64,000 nucleotides of DNA from Pseudocoprococcus catus (GTDB taxonomy: Bacteria; Bacillota; Clostridia; Lachnospirales; Lachnospiraceae): positions 55,889-119,888 of the forward strand of contig NZ_JAAXCM010000047.1 of NCBI RefSeq assembly GCF_019734885.1, read 5' to 3'. A model generated the notes under the pieces. It ran no database searches. It saw only the letters and a program-made list of their open reading frames with translations, and was not told where the DNA came from. Shown here piece by piece: positions 1-9,036 of the stretch. Every line of letters begins with the position of its first letter. Within the stretch, counting starts at the first letter, position 1. The translations under genes and the position numbers were made by a program.

Positions 1-1
1 T

Positions 2-388
2 ATCTGGCTGGCTACATTCCTTACAATGACAGTCACAATTTTCCAGGGTGTTATCAACGTGGATGAGACATTGATCAAAGCTGCAAGAGTACTTGGTGCA
101 AAGGATTCAGACCTTTTCGTTAAGGTTATTTTCCCAGCAACAACACCATTTATTATCACAGCTATCCGTCTTGGTATTTCAACAGCCCTGACAACACTGA
201 TCGCTGCCGAATCAACAGGTGCAGTTGCCGGTCTTGGTATGCGTATCAAAGCATTATCTAACTCTTATGAAACAACACCAATGCTTCTCTACATCATTAT
301 CATCGGTATCATCGGTATGCTGGCAGAGAAGATTCTTAAATATTTTGAAAGGAAGTTAACAGGATGGCAGGAAAAGAGGGAAATATAA
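2..388 (+). CDS. ABC transporter permease, SsuC/NMT1 type (5' truncated)
   Basis: The frame is open at the left edge, so only the last 128 residues of an inner-membrane permease are visible. They contain the EAA-type loop that contacts the ATPase (RVLGAKDSDLFVKVIFPA) and two hydrophobic segments, one after the loop and one just before the C-terminus (LLYIIIIGIIGMLAEKIL). Its stop overlaps the start of the ATPase gene by 25 bases, so the two are translationally coupled, and a binding-protein gene follows. The family imports sulfonates, nitrate, pyrimidines or similar small molecules; the substrate cannot be told from this fragment. Confidence 0.85.
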   Translation: MWLATFLTMTVTIFQGVINVDETLIKAARVLGAKDSDLFVKVIFPATTPFIITAIRLGISTALTTLIAAESTGAVAGLGMRIKALSNSYETTPMLLYIIIIGIIGMLAEKILKYFERKLTGWQEKREI

Positions 389-1155
389 AAGTCAGTATTC
401 GTAATGTCGTAAAGAAATACGACACACGAAATGGTGAAATGATCGCTTTAAATGGTGCCAATCTTGACATCATGGAGAATGAGTTTATCTGCGTGATCGG
501 ACCTTCCGGCTGCGGTAAGTCCACACTTCTGAATATTATCGCAGGTCTTCTGGAACCGACATCCGGTGAAGTTATCGTAGATGGACACAAAGTCGAAGGT
601 ACAGGCGTGGATCGAGGCGTTGTCTTCCAGCAGTATGCACTGTTTCCTTGGCTGACAGTTAAGAAAAATGTTCAGTTTGGTCTGAAGCTTCAGGGTAAAT
701 CCCAGAAAGAAATGGATGCCATCTCTGAGAAGTATATCAAGATGGTAGGCCTTGAGAAGTTTACAGATTCTTATCCGAAGGAATTATCCGGTGGTATGAA
801 ACAGCGTGTGGCTATTGCAAGAGCCTATGCCGTTAATCCGTCCGTACTTCTCATGGATGAGCCTTTTGGTGCTCTGGATGCCCAGACAAGAACACAGCTT
901 CAGACAGAGCTGTTAAAGACATGGCAGGAAGAGAACAAGACATGTTTCTTTGTTACCCATGATATTGAAGAAGCCATCGTTCTGGCATCAAGAGTTGTCA
1001 TCATGAGTGCACGTCCTGGACGTATCAAAGAGATCATCGATATTGATATTCCTCATCCGAGAGATCAGGCAACGAAGATGAGTCCGAGATTCGTTGAATT
1101 GAAGAATTACATCTGGAGCCAGGTATATCAGGAATATCTTGAAGTTCAGAAATAA
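364..1155 (+). CDS. ABC transporter ATP-binding protein, SsuB/TauB type
   Basis: A 263-residue cytoplasmic ATPase that energises import through the preceding permease. Visible motifs are Walker A GPSGCGKST (about residues 47-55), Q-loop QQYALFPW, signature LSGGMKQR, Walker B VLLMDEPFGALD and H-loop FFVTHD. Length and motif spacing match the nitrate/sulfonate/taurine family. The start lies inside the permease gene. A 150-bp gap with an imperfect hairpin separates it from the binding-protein gene, so the three genes read as one operon. Confidence 0.93.
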   Translation: MAGKEGNIKVSIRNVVKKYDTRNGEMIALNGANLDIMENEFICVIGPSGCGKSTLLNIIAGLLEPTSGEVIVDGHKVEGTGVDRGVVFQQYALFPWLTVKKNVQFGLKLQGKSQKEMDAISEKYIKMVGLEKFTDSYPKELSGGMKQRVAIARAYAVNPSVLLMDEPFGALDAQTRTQLQTELLKTWQEENKTCFFVTHDIEEAIVLASRVVIMSARPGRIKEIIDIDIPHPRDQATKMSPRFVELKNYIWSQVYQEYLEVQK

Positions 1156-1179
1156 TCAAACGAATTATTATCTTACAGA

Positions 1180-1222
1180 CCGCACAGAAGCGTCATCTTC
1201 AGGAAATGACTGCTCTGCGCGG
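1180..1222 (+). other. intercistronic hairpin before the binding-protein gene
   Basis: An imperfect stem: CCGCACAGAAGCGTCAT pairs with ATGACTGCTCTGCGCGG across a short loop. It lacks a T-run, so an mRNA-stability or processing element is likelier than a terminator. Such elements often raise the amount of binding protein over its permease and ATPase; here that is an inference. Confidence 0.45.
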
Positions 1223-1306
1223 AATGTGAGGTTATAATGATACAGGTGAACGGCGTAATGAACCGGTCACCGACACACTTTTTTAAGGAAAAGGAGAGAT
1301 TGGGAA

Positions 1307-2404
1307 ATGAAAAAAAGAATCATGGCAGTTGTTGTAACAGCAGCAATGGTAATGGGGGCTTTAGCAGGATGCGGAAGCTCATCTGCAAAAGAAACACAGG
1401 CACCTGCTTCAACAGAAGCAGCAGCATCCGAAACTGCAGCAGCATCTGAAACAACAGGGGAAACAGAAGCATCAGATGCAGCTTCAGGTGATCTGACACA
1501 TGTGAATGTTGCTTACATGGCAAACTACGCATCACTGTGGCAGGTAGCAACAGCAATCAACAAAGGATACTTCAAGGATGAAGGTCTTGATGTTCAGCTT
1601 TACATGTTCCAGGATGGTCCTACAGAAATCGCTTCCATGGAATCCGGTTCAATTGATGTCGCTTACATCGGACCTGGCGCACACAAACTGTGTATCAAAG
1701 GTCAGGCAGATATCTTCTGCTTCTCACAGCTCGGCAACGCAGACTGTGTAATGGGTCTTAAATCTCATGGTGTAAACTCCCTTGAAGATCTGAAGGGTAA
1801 GAAAGTTGCTTATGCATCCGGTACATCTTCAGAAACAATCTTAAAGAGAGCACTTAATTCCGTTGGCCTGACAATGGATGATATTGAAGCATATGATATG
1901 GAAGTCAGCAACATGGTAAGTGCAATCGTTTCCGGTTCTATCGACGCTTGTGCTCCTTGGTCTCCAAGCTCAACAACAATTGCGAACGAACTTGGCGATG
2001 ATGTTCAGACATTCTGTACAAATACAACATTCTCTGATATCGCAGCTGACTGTGCAAGCTGGATCTGCATGCCAAGCTACGCAGAAACAAACAAAGACGT
2101 TCTTGTGAAATTTACAAAGGCTCTTTACAAAGCAATGGATTTCGGTTCAAACCCAGACAACTATGATGAAGTTGCAGGTTATGTTGCTCAGGAATGCGGT
2201 ACAGACAAAGAAAGCGCACTTGCTCAGACAGGCGACGGTGCTTGGCTTGACAGCGCAACACTTCTTAAATATGTAGGCGATGGTACAATCAAAGGTTACT
2301 ATGAAGTACAGCAGAAGAACTTCATCGACAATGGTGATGTTGAATCTGAAGTGCCTGTAGAAGACTATGTATTATTCGACGTTATGGAAGAAGCAGGTAA
2401 GTAA
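1307..2404 (+). CDS. ABC transporter substrate-binding lipoprotein, NMT1/SsuA type
   Basis: A 365-residue extracytoplasmic binding protein for the adjoining permease and ATPase. It starts with a lipoprotein signal peptide (MKKRIMAVVVTAAMVMGALAG, lipobox LAGC, Cys about 22), then a Ser/Thr/Ala/Glu-rich linker to about residue 62. The mature domain opens with HVNVAYMANYASLWQVATA and has the NMT1 signatures GYFKDEGLDV and GSIDVAYIGPGAHK. A well-placed GAGAGA Shine-Dalgarno precedes the ATG. A close paralogue lies at 17310-18374. The ligand is unknown: sulfonate, nitrate and pyrimidine binders share this fold. Confidence 0.9.
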   Translation: MKKRIMAVVVTAAMVMGALAGCGSSSAKETQAPASTEAAASETAAASETTGETEASDAASGDLTHVNVAYMANYASLWQVATAINKGYFKDEGLDVQLYMFQDGPTEIASMESGSIDVAYIGPGAHKLCIKGQADIFCFSQLGNADCVMGLKSHGVNSLEDLKGKKVAYASGTSSETILKRALNSVGLTMDDIEAYDMEVSNMVSAIVSGSIDACAPWSPSSTTIANELGDDVQTFCTNTTFSDIAADCASWICMPSYAETNKDVLVKFTKALYKAMDFGSNPDNYDEVAGYVAQECGTDKESALAQTGDGAWLDSATLLKYVGDGTIKGYYEVQQKNFIDNGDVESEVPVEDYVLFDVMEEAGK

Positions 2405-2471
2405 TCTGAATTTTTAATTCTTTACTGCAGGGCAGTATCTGCCATCTTTAACAGTAAAATGGCAGATAAAA

Positions 2472-2510
2472 GCAGGTGCCTTGTGGCTCATTACCATGAG
2501 GCACCTTTTG
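2472..2510 (+). terminator. rho-independent terminator of the ABC operon
   Basis: AGGTGCCT pairs with AGGCACCT (2474-2481 and 2499-2506), followed by TTTTG. Just upstream a second perfect 9-bp stem (ATCTGCCAT/ATGGCAGAT, 2437-2467) forms another hairpin. Confidence 0.7.
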
Positions 2511-2627
2511 TATGCCGAAAAATGTCAAATTTCGGTGTACCGGGTGGCGGCCTATCCGCCGGTTTTCCAATTTTCTGGAAACAGACGACTTATAACTCAG
2601 ATAATATTATAATCGGGAGGAAATAAC

Positions 2628-4103
2628 ATGAAACTTGATTTTGAATATGGATTAGGCACAATGCAGGCAGAACTGCCGGATAATACAGATGTATTTATTT
2701 CTGGTGAAACAGTGAAGGATCCTGCATGTATTCCGGAGGACCAGTTAGAGGCTGCATATCTTGAAAGCCTGGCACATCCGATCGGCATGCCGACATTAAC
2801 AGAGCTTGCACACAAAGGTACAACAGTTACGATCATTGTTCCGGACCGTGTTAAAGGCGGCGAGCAGCCAACAAGCCATAGAAAATTAAGCATTAAATAT
2901 ATTTTAAAAGAACTTTATGCAGCAGGCGTAGAAAAGAAAGATATCCTGTTTATCATTTCCAATGGCCTTCATCCGAGAAGTAAAGCATCCGATGCCAAGG
3001 CAATTTTCGGGGAGGAACTGTTCAATGAATTCTGGCATTCGGGTCAGATCATCAGCCATGACAGCGAAGATCAGGAACATATGATCTATCTTGGTACAAC
3101 AAAGCGCGGTGATCCTGTTTATATGAACAAATATGTTTATGATTCAGATCTGCCGATCCTCATCGGTCACGTACAGGGCAACCCTTACGGCGGTTATTCA
3201 GGCGGTTACAAGCACAGTGCAACAGGTATCACAAACTGGAGATGTATCGCCAGCCATCATGTGCCGTCTGTTATGCACAGAGACGACTTTACACCTGTTA
3301 ACGGCGGCAGCCTAATGAGACATAAATTCGATGAGATTAGTATGCATATGGAAGAGAAGATGGGTCATCCGTTCTTCTGCTGTGATGCCGTTTTGGATAC
3401 TTATTCAAGACAGATTGCGATTTATTCCGGTTACGCTAAGGAAATGATGCCGATCAGCTGGAAACTGGCAGATAAGAGAACTTATGTCCACTGGGCAGAA
3501 AAGAAATACGATGTACTGGTATTTGGTATGCCTCAGAAATTCCACTATGGCGACGGCATGGGCACAAACCCGATCATGATGATGCAGGCTTTAAGTGCAC
3601 AGGTACTTCGTTTCAAGAGAATCATGAGCGATAATTGTGTCATCATCTGTTCATCTGCATGCAACGGCTATTTCCATGATGAATTATGGCCATATCTGAG
3701 AGAACAGTATGAGCTGTTCCAGCATGATCATATGAATACACTGCCGGATATCGACCGTTACGGTGAATATTTTGCAACAAATGAAGAATATATCCGCAAA
3801 TATCGTTTCTGCAATGCGTTCCATCCATTCCATGGCTTCTCCATGATGTCCTGCGGTCATATTGCTGAAATGAATACAAGTGCCATTTACATTGTCGGTG
3901 CTCAGGAACCTGGCTATGCAAGAGGCATGGGCTTAAAGACAAGAGCGACATTTGAAGAAGCCCTTGAAGATGCCAAGAAGAAATTTGTTGGTCAGAATCC
4001 GAACATTCTGGCGTTGCCTCTGACATACAAGAGAGCAGCTGTTCATCTTTGCATGAAGAACCCTGAAGAGGACTGCATGGATGAATATGGTCATCGTCAT
4101 TAA
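2628..4103 (+). CDS. LarA-like nickel-pincer racemase/epimerase (DUF2088)
   Basis: A 491-residue protein of the lactate racemase (LarA) superfamily, cytoplasmic enzymes that interconvert alpha-hydroxyacid epimers with a nickel-pincer cofactor. The L. plantarum residues His108, His174, Lys184 and His200 have counterparts His115 (SNGLHP), His181 (GHVQGNPYGGY), Lys195 (SGGYKHSATGI) and His211 (IASHHVP). The 108-174 and 184-200 spacings are identical. The substrate is not known: family members act on lactate, malate, gluconate and other hydroxyacids. The gene is followed after 20 bases by pgi, suggesting a sugar-acid rather than lactate role (inference). The cofactor genes larB, larC and larE are not in this window. 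Confidence 0.8.
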   Translation: MKLDFEYGLGTMQAELPDNTDVFISGETVKDPACIPEDQLEAAYLESLAHPIGMPTLTELAHKGTTVTIIVPDRVKGGEQPTSHRKLSIKYILKELYAAGVEKKDILFIISNGLHPRSKASDAKAIFGEELFNEFWHSGQIISHDSEDQEHMIYLGTTKRGDPVYMNKYVYDSDLPILIGHVQGNPYGGYSGGYKHSATGITNWRCIASHHVPSVMHRDDFTPVNGGSLMRHKFDEISMHMEEKMGHPFFCCDAVLDTYSRQIAIYSGYAKEMMPISWKLADKRTYVHWAEKKYDVLVFGMPQKFHYGDGMGTNPIMMMQALSAQVLRFKRIMSDNCVIICSSACNGYFHDELWPYLREQYELFQHDHMNTLPDIDRYGEYFATNEEYIRKYRFCNAFHPFHGFSMMSCGHIAEMNTSAIYIVGAQEPGYARGMGLKTRATFEEALEDAKKKFVGQNPNILALPLTYKRAAVHLCMKNPEEDCMDEYGHRH

Positions 4104-4123
4104 TACGGAGGCGTTTGAACAAT

Positions 4124-5386
4124 ATGATTCAATTTCAGATGTTTGATCATCAGCCGGAGCGCTGTGAAAAATATCATCAGATGCTGACGGACAATCTGCC
4201 GGTGCTTGAGGGCATCGGCAGTGAAGCCGATTTTGAAAAATACGGGGATTCCCTCGGATGGTTTGATATCGATACATGGGCCAATGAGGCAGAATTAAGT
4301 GCCATTGAAGAACTGGCAGCAAGGGTGCGCCGGGATGCAGATGTTTTTGTTCTCATTGGTGTGGGCGGTTCCAATAATGCAGCCCGCTCAGTGATCGAAG
4401 CTTTTCCGGAATGTGATGGACCGGAGATCGTCTATGCCGGCAACTCACTGTCGCCATGGGCGTTTGAACAGGTTATGAACAAGATTCGTGGCAAGTCCGT
4501 TTATATTGACTGTATCGCCAAGAACTTCCAGACACTGGAGCCGGGATCGGCATTCAGGGTGCTGAGAGAATATCTCTATGAAACATATGGGGAGAAGGCC
4601 AATGAGCGTATTATCGCAACTGGCTCCCGCAATAGTCTGCTGGAAACTATCTGTAAAGAGCAGGGATACAGCTTTGTAGAATTTCCCCAGACAGTGGGCG
4701 GCAGATATACAGCGGTAACAGCTGTGGGACTTTTGCCTATGGCTGTGGCCGGCATTGATATCCGTGCCCTTGTTAAGGGGGCAGCCGATATGGCAGCTGA
4801 GTTAAAAGGCTGCAGAGACATCACACAGTCTGCTTACCGCTATGCGGTGGCAAGAAATCTCTATTATAACGAAGGATACAGAATGGAAATGCTGGCATCC
4901 TTTGAACCGCAGCTTCACTGGTTCTATAAATGGTGGATCCAGTTATTTGCGGAGAGTGAAGGAAAAGAAGATCAGGGAGTTTATCCGATCAGTGGTGAGT
5001 ATTCAGAGGAACTGCACTCTGTCGGACAGTTCCTTCAGGATGGCAGCCCAGTGATCTTTGAGACATTTTTACATGTGAAAGATCCGCAGGCTTCCATGAT
5101 CGTTCATCCGGATGGCTGTGTGAAGGATGATTTTGATTATTTGAATGGCAAAGACTTCAGAGAAATCAATGAAGCCGCTTATGGAGCCACACTTCGTGCT
5201 CACAGTGAAAAGATGCCATGTATGGTGCTTGAGGTTGAGAAATTAACACCCTACAGTTTCGGAGAGATCTTTTATTTCTTTATGTATACATGCTATGTAT
5301 CAGCGGGAATTCTGGGCGTGAATCCCTTTGACCAGGAAGGTGTGGAAGCCTACAAACAGCGCATGTTCAAAGCCCTTGGCAAGTAG
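4124..5386 (+). CDS. pgi: glucose-6-phosphate isomerase
   Basis: A 420-residue cytoplasmic phosphoglucose isomerase (glucose-6-P to fructose-6-P). It has the sugar-phosphate loops IGVGGSNNAARS and IAKNFQTLE, the PGI signature TVGGRYTAVTAVGLLP, ESEGK with the catalytic Glu, ELHSVGQ with the catalytic His, and the family ending NPFDQEGVEAYK with the catalytic Lys. An in-frame TTG lies 9 bases upstream but only 3 bases after the GGAGG, so the ATG is preferred. It is probably cotranscribed with the LarA-like gene. Length fits the short bacterial form. Confidence 0.9.
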   Translation: MIQFQMFDHQPERCEKYHQMLTDNLPVLEGIGSEADFEKYGDSLGWFDIDTWANEAELSAIEELAARVRRDADVFVLIGVGGSNNAARSVIEAFPECDGPEIVYAGNSLSPWAFEQVMNKIRGKSVYIDCIAKNFQTLEPGSAFRVLREYLYETYGEKANERIIATGSRNSLLETICKEQGYSFVEFPQTVGGRYTAVTAVGLLPMAVAGIDIRALVKGAADMAAELKGCRDITQSAYRYAVARNLYYNEGYRMEMLASFEPQLHWFYKWWIQLFAESEGKEDQGVYPISGEYSEELHSVGQFLQDGSPVIFETFLHVKDPQASMIVHPDGCVKDDFDYLNGKDFREINEAAYGATLRAHSEKMPCMVLEVEKLTPYSFGEIFYFFMYTCYVSAGILGVNPFDQEGVEAYKQRMFKALGK

Positions 5387-5419
5387 AGGTACTTGGGCGT
5401 TAAAAAGAACAGGCTTCTC

Positions 5420-6487
5420 TTAATGATGAGCCTGCTGACGTAAGGTTGAGAAAAGTCTGTGGTCACGGTTGATGGGACAGCAGCTGTCACGTTTGGCAAT
5501 ATAATAAGGCAGAAAGGTTTTAAGCGGCATCCGGTGGCCGCCGTTTACACGGTCAAAGAGCATCTTGAAGGCCATTTTGCCCAGTTCATCTGTCGGAATA
5601 TGAACGGTTGTGAGCATCGGAGACATATATTGTGCAATATCGATATCATCGATACTGATGACAGAAATATCTTCAGGTACACGGAAGTTCAGCTTTTTCA
5701 GGGCATGAAGAACACCGATGGCTGTACGGTCATTGGCACAGAGGATGGCGGAAAGGTCATCACATGTTTTGGCCAGCATTTTCATACCTTCGTAACCGCC
5801 TTCGGATGTCTGATGGACATTGGCGGTGTTGCGCTGGGCAAATGGAAGATCAAGTTTGGACAGGGCTTCCTTGTAGCCGTTGAAGCGGGGTTCTTTATCC
5901 TGTTCACCGATATAGCCGATGGCGGTATGTCCCAGGGATTTCAGGTAGGAAATTGCCGTATAGACAATTTCACTGCCGTCACAGACAACCTGATCGAACT
6001 GGAAATCCATTGGGATCAGGCCGGTGTAGACCACATTCTTGCTGAGATTGCTGACCAGAGAAGCGATCCGCTGGTCGTAACGGCCGAGAACAACAATACC
6101 GTCAGCGGGAAACTGGGTGAGCTGAGCGGCAGTTTCAGGTCGGCCAAGGTCCTGGGAAGTAAAAGAGTAGCGAATGAAATAGCGACTTTTGATGGCTTCC
6201 AGTTCCAAAGCCTTTACGATCTGTGAGAAGAAAGGATCCGACATATCTGTATGGGTTCTGGCATAAACACAGGCAATGGACTTGGGATCCGGATCGCGAA
6301 GCTCTGCAGACTGTCCGAGCTTCAGATTGCGGGCTGTTTTATTCGGTGAATAGCCGGTACGACGGATAATCTCCCATATACGGGCCTGCACTTCGGGACT
6401 GGCTGCTTTTGTATTTTCCTGATTGATGACACGGGAGACTGTGGATACAGAAACCCCCGCTTCCTTTGCGATTTCTTTAAGTGTCAT
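5420..6487 (-). CDS. LacI-family transcriptional regulator
   Basis: A 355-residue repressor with an N-terminal helix-turn-helix (MTLKEIAKEAGVSVSTVSRVI) and hinge (GYSPNKTARNLK). The rest is a periplasmic-binding-protein-like effector domain. It is divergent from the NagB/NagA genes across a 145-bp region holding a strong promoter and a 20-bp inverted repeat. The obvious inference is that it represses that amino-sugar operon, and perhaps itself, in response to a sugar phosphate. The 3' end converges on pgi over a short CAGGCT/AGCCTG stem (5411-5434). Confidence 0.9.
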   Translation of the reverse strand: MTLKEIAKEAGVSVSTVSRVINQENTKAASPEVQARIWEIIRRTGYSPNKTARNLKLGQSAELRDPDPKSIACVYARTHTDMSDPFFSQIVKALELEAIKSRYFIRYSFTSQDLGRPETAAQLTQFPADGIVVLGRYDQRIASLVSNLSKNVVYTGLIPMDFQFDQVVCDGSEIVYTAISYLKSLGHTAIGYIGEQDKEPRFNGYKEALSKLDLPFAQRNTANVHQTSEGGYEGMKMLAKTCDDLSAILCANDRTAIGVLHALKKLNFRVPEDISVISIDDIDIAQYMSPMLTTVHIPTDELGKMAFKMLFDRVNGGHRMPLKTFLPYYIAKRDSCCPINRDHRLFSTLRQQAHH

Positions 6488-6542
6488 AAAATAACCTCAC
6501 TGACTGATGGTGATGCAAGAATCATAGTGTTGTATACTTTGG

Positions 6543-6562
6543 ATATCATATTTGCATGATAT
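6543..6562. promoter_or_regulatory. candidate operator upstream of the nagB promoter
   Basis: A perfect 7-bp inverted repeat, ATATCAT/ATGATAT, with a 6-bp spacer, ends directly before the -35 box of the NagB gene and lies between it and the divergent LacI-family gene. Size and symmetry suit a LacI-family dimer; binding is inferred. Confidence 0.55.
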
Positions 6563-6591
6563 TTGACAAAGCGTCTATCTAGTAGTATAGT
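6563..6591 (+). promoter_or_regulatory. sigma-A promoter of the nagB-nagA operon
   Basis: A consensus -35 TTGACA and a -10 TATAGT are separated by 17 bp, giving a start about 35 bases before the gene. The T-rich leader carries the GGTGG ribosome site. Confidence 0.75.
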
Positions 6592-6631
6592 ACAAAATGT
6601 TTTTTTTTACAATAAAAGGTGGTAGCATAAC

Positions 6632-7456
6632 ATGAAACATGAATATTACCAGTATAATGCAGAGGAGATCCTGTCAAAAGGACCAAAGTTCCCTCTGATT
6701 ATTATGAAAGACAATGCAGAAGTTTTTAAATCCATGGCAGATGAGATGGCAGATACGATCATCGAGCATAATGCCAAGGGTGAGAAGACGGTATTTATTT
6801 GTCCTGTAGGTCCTGTGGGACAGTATCCTTATTTTGTTGAGAGAGTCAACAGCGAAAAGATCAGCCTGAAAAATGTTTGGTTCATCAATATGGATGAATA
6901 TCTGGATGATAACAAAGAATGGGTCAGCATCGATCATCCGTTAAGTTTCAGAGGTTTTATGAAACGTACGGTTTATGACAAAGTCAATCCTGAACTGGTG
7001 ATGCCGGAAGAGCAGAGAATCTTTCCTGATCCGAAGAATCCGGGTCACATTCCGGAAGTGATTGGGCAGCTTGGTGGCGTGGATATCTGCTTCGGCGGTA
7101 TCGGTATCAATGGCCATGTTGCTTTCAATGAAGCAGACGCAAGTCTGAGCAATGAAGAATTCCTGGCACAGCAGACCCGTGTTTTAAAGATCACGCCTGA
7201 GACAAGAACAGCCAATGCGATTGGTGATTTCAACGGTGCCCTTGAGGATATGCCGCATTACTGCATCACAATCGGTATTAATGAAATTTCCCATGCACGT
7301 AAGATCCGTCTGGGCTGCTTCAGAAACTGGCATCGTGCCGTTGTAAGACGTGCTGTTTACGGTGAACAGACATCTGAATTCCCAGTCAGCTTATTACAGA
7401 ATCATCCGGATATTAACCTGAAGATTACTGAATTTGTAGCAAGCCTTACAGATTAA
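6632..7456 (+). CDS. nagB: NagB-family sugar-phosphate deaminase/isomerase (divergent)
   Basis: A 274-residue member of the glucosamine-6-phosphate deaminase family, which turns GlcN-6-P into fructose-6-P and ammonia. The MDEY motif with the general base (Asp88), the catalytic His162 and Glu167 are present in GIGINGHVAFNEA. Two changes stand out: the Asp normally two residues before the His is Asn160, and the usual phosphate loop (PTGGTP-like) reads PVGPVGQYP. Gene order with nagA supports an amino-sugar role, but activity or substrate may differ from standard NagB. A galactosamine-type isomerase is an alternative. Confidence 0.72.
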   Translation: MKHEYYQYNAEEILSKGPKFPLIIMKDNAEVFKSMADEMADTIIEHNAKGEKTVFICPVGPVGQYPYFVERVNSEKISLKNVWFINMDEYLDDNKEWVSIDHPLSFRGFMKRTVYDKVNPELVMPEEQRIFPDPKNPGHIPEVIGQLGGVDICFGGIGINGHVAFNEADASLSNEEFLAQQTRVLKITPETRTANAIGDFNGALEDMPHYCITIGINEISHARKIRLGCFRNWHRAVVRRAVYGEQTSEFPVSLLQNHPDINLKITEFVASLTD

Positions 7457-7545
7457 TATGTTTATCATAGGCGGGGCGTTCAGCAAATGGAAGTATGATT
7501 CCCTGCATTTACAGCAGTGTTAAAACAGACAGAGGCGATAACAAA

Positions 7546-8712
7546 ATGAAAACATTAATTAAAAATGGACAGGTTTATATGAACCGCCATTTTGAGAAGA
7601 AAGATTTATTGTTGGATGACAGAAGGATTGCCGTGATCGGAGATTTTCCTGAGCCGGAAGATGCTGATACAGCAGTATATGATGCGGAAGGTTGTTATGT
7701 CACACCGGGATTTATCGATGTGCATACACATGGCGGTTTTGGCGTGGATGTCAATGCAGCCACACAGGAAGATTACGAGAAAATAGGTCATTTCTTTGCG
7801 AAGGAAGGCACCACATCCTGGCATTGTTCAATTTTGACAGATACCGAAGAGCAGACAGACTGGTGTATCAAAGAAGCTGTGAAGCATCATGAAGCCAATA
7901 CAGAAGCAGGACAGCCGCATGGTAATTGTGCAGATCTGATGGGAATCCATTTGGAGGGACCATTTCTGGCATCGGAGTACAAAGGTGCGATGCCTGAATA
8001 TCTGCTTCGTACAGCGGATATGCAGCTGTTAAAGCACTATCAGGAGACAGCAGGCGGGTTCATTCATTACATAACCGTATCACCGGAGGTTGCAGGTATT
8101 CCGGAGCATGTCAAAGACATCACTGAGATGGGCATCAAAGTGGCTATCGGTCATTCTGGTGCGGATTATGCCACATCCTGGAAATGTATTGATGCCGGTG
8201 CAGCAGCTGCAACTCATACATTTAATGCGATGCGCCTGTTCCATCAGCATGAGCCGGCCATCATGGGCGCGGTTCTTGAATCGGATGTATACTGCGAAGC
8301 TATTTGCGATGGCCGACATCTTCATCCGGGTTCAGTCCGTTTCCTTTTGAAAATGAAGGGTTATGACAGAGTCATTGCTATCACAGATTCCATCATGGCT
8401 GCAGGACTTCCGGACGGCAACTACAAACTGGGAGTCAACGATGTCATCGTTGAAGAGGGCGATGCCAAACTTAAAGACGGTACAAGAGCCGGCAGTACAC
8501 TGACAACGGGACAGGCCTTCAGAAACCTGATGAAATTCACTGGCGAAAGCCCTGAGAAGATTCTTCCGTTGCTGACAGAGAATCCGGCTACTATGCTTGG
8601 CCTGCAGAACAGCATTGGCTTCATCGGCGAAGGCAGAGATGCCGATGTGCTGATCATGGACAGCGAATTCCAGATAAAAGATACATTCGTCAAAGGACGT
8701 CGAATTTCTTGA
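7546..8712 (+). CDS. nagA: N-acetylglucosamine-6-phosphate deacetylase
   Basis: A 388-residue amidohydrolase that removes acetate from GlcNAc-6-P to feed the NagB step. It shows the metal-site motifs of the family: DVHTHGG, HLEGPF, GHSGA, THTFNAM and the catalytic Asp in ITDSIMAAG. An upstream in-frame ATG at 7495 adds 17 atypical residues; the chosen ATG has an AGAGGCG site 7 bases before it and gives the normal N-terminus (MKTLIKNGQVY). It lies 90 bp after nagB in the same operon. Confidence 0.92.
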   Translation: MKTLIKNGQVYMNRHFEKKDLLLDDRRIAVIGDFPEPEDADTAVYDAEGCYVTPGFIDVHTHGGFGVDVNAATQEDYEKIGHFFAKEGTTSWHCSILTDTEEQTDWCIKEAVKHHEANTEAGQPHGNCADLMGIHLEGPFLASEYKGAMPEYLLRTADMQLLKHYQETAGGFIHYITVSPEVAGIPEHVKDITEMGIKVAIGHSGADYATSWKCIDAGAAAATHTFNAMRLFHQHEPAIMGAVLESDVYCEAICDGRHLHPGSVRFLLKMKGYDRVIAITDSIMAAGLPDGNYKLGVNDVIVEEGDAKLKDGTRAGSTLTTGQAFRNLMKFTGESPEKILPLLTENPATMLGLQNSIGFIGEGRDADVLIMDSEFQIKDTFVKGRRIS

Positions 8713-8752
8713 TTGGCCTCTCGGACGGATCTCTTAATCTGATGTGAGCGAA

Positions 8753-8906
8753 CAATGCAGTGTAAACAAGGCAATTTTCTCGTTTTACTGCGTCGCTTAT
8801 TGCCGGCTTTTACGTGCGAACTCGCCCTTCGGGCTCAAACAGCCCTCCAAAGCCAGCGCTATGCTCGTAAAACCGCGAAAATTAGCCTAACGTTTACACT
8901 GCATTG
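8753..8906. repeat. 154-bp nested palindromic element (element C)
   Basis: Non-coding sequence after nagA with perfect 15-bp terminal inverted repeats (CAATGCAGTGTAAAC/GTTTACACTGCATTG). Inside are further paired arms: GGC-AATTTTC/GAAAATT-a-GCC, GTTTTAC/GTAAAAC and GGCTTT/AAAGCC, plus a GCCC-TTC-GGGC tip at 8823-8834. The whole can fold as one long imperfect hairpin. It could be a REP/MITE-like repeat or a structured 3' end of the nag transcript; no second copy is in the window. Confidence 0.7.
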
Positions 8907-9036
8907 CCGTCACATCATCATTAAGAAATCCTGCTGACAGGCAAAAAGGAAAATCCATACAGGTGAATATAAATTAAAAAAACGAATAAGAACTTTATTA
9001 CTTGTTGAAAACTGCTTATAGAAAGGCACAGTCTCC

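Noticed and set aside
5459..6226. A 255-codon plus-strand frame opposite the LacI-type gene
   Set aside because: Mirror frame of a clear LacI regulator; no family features or ribosome site.
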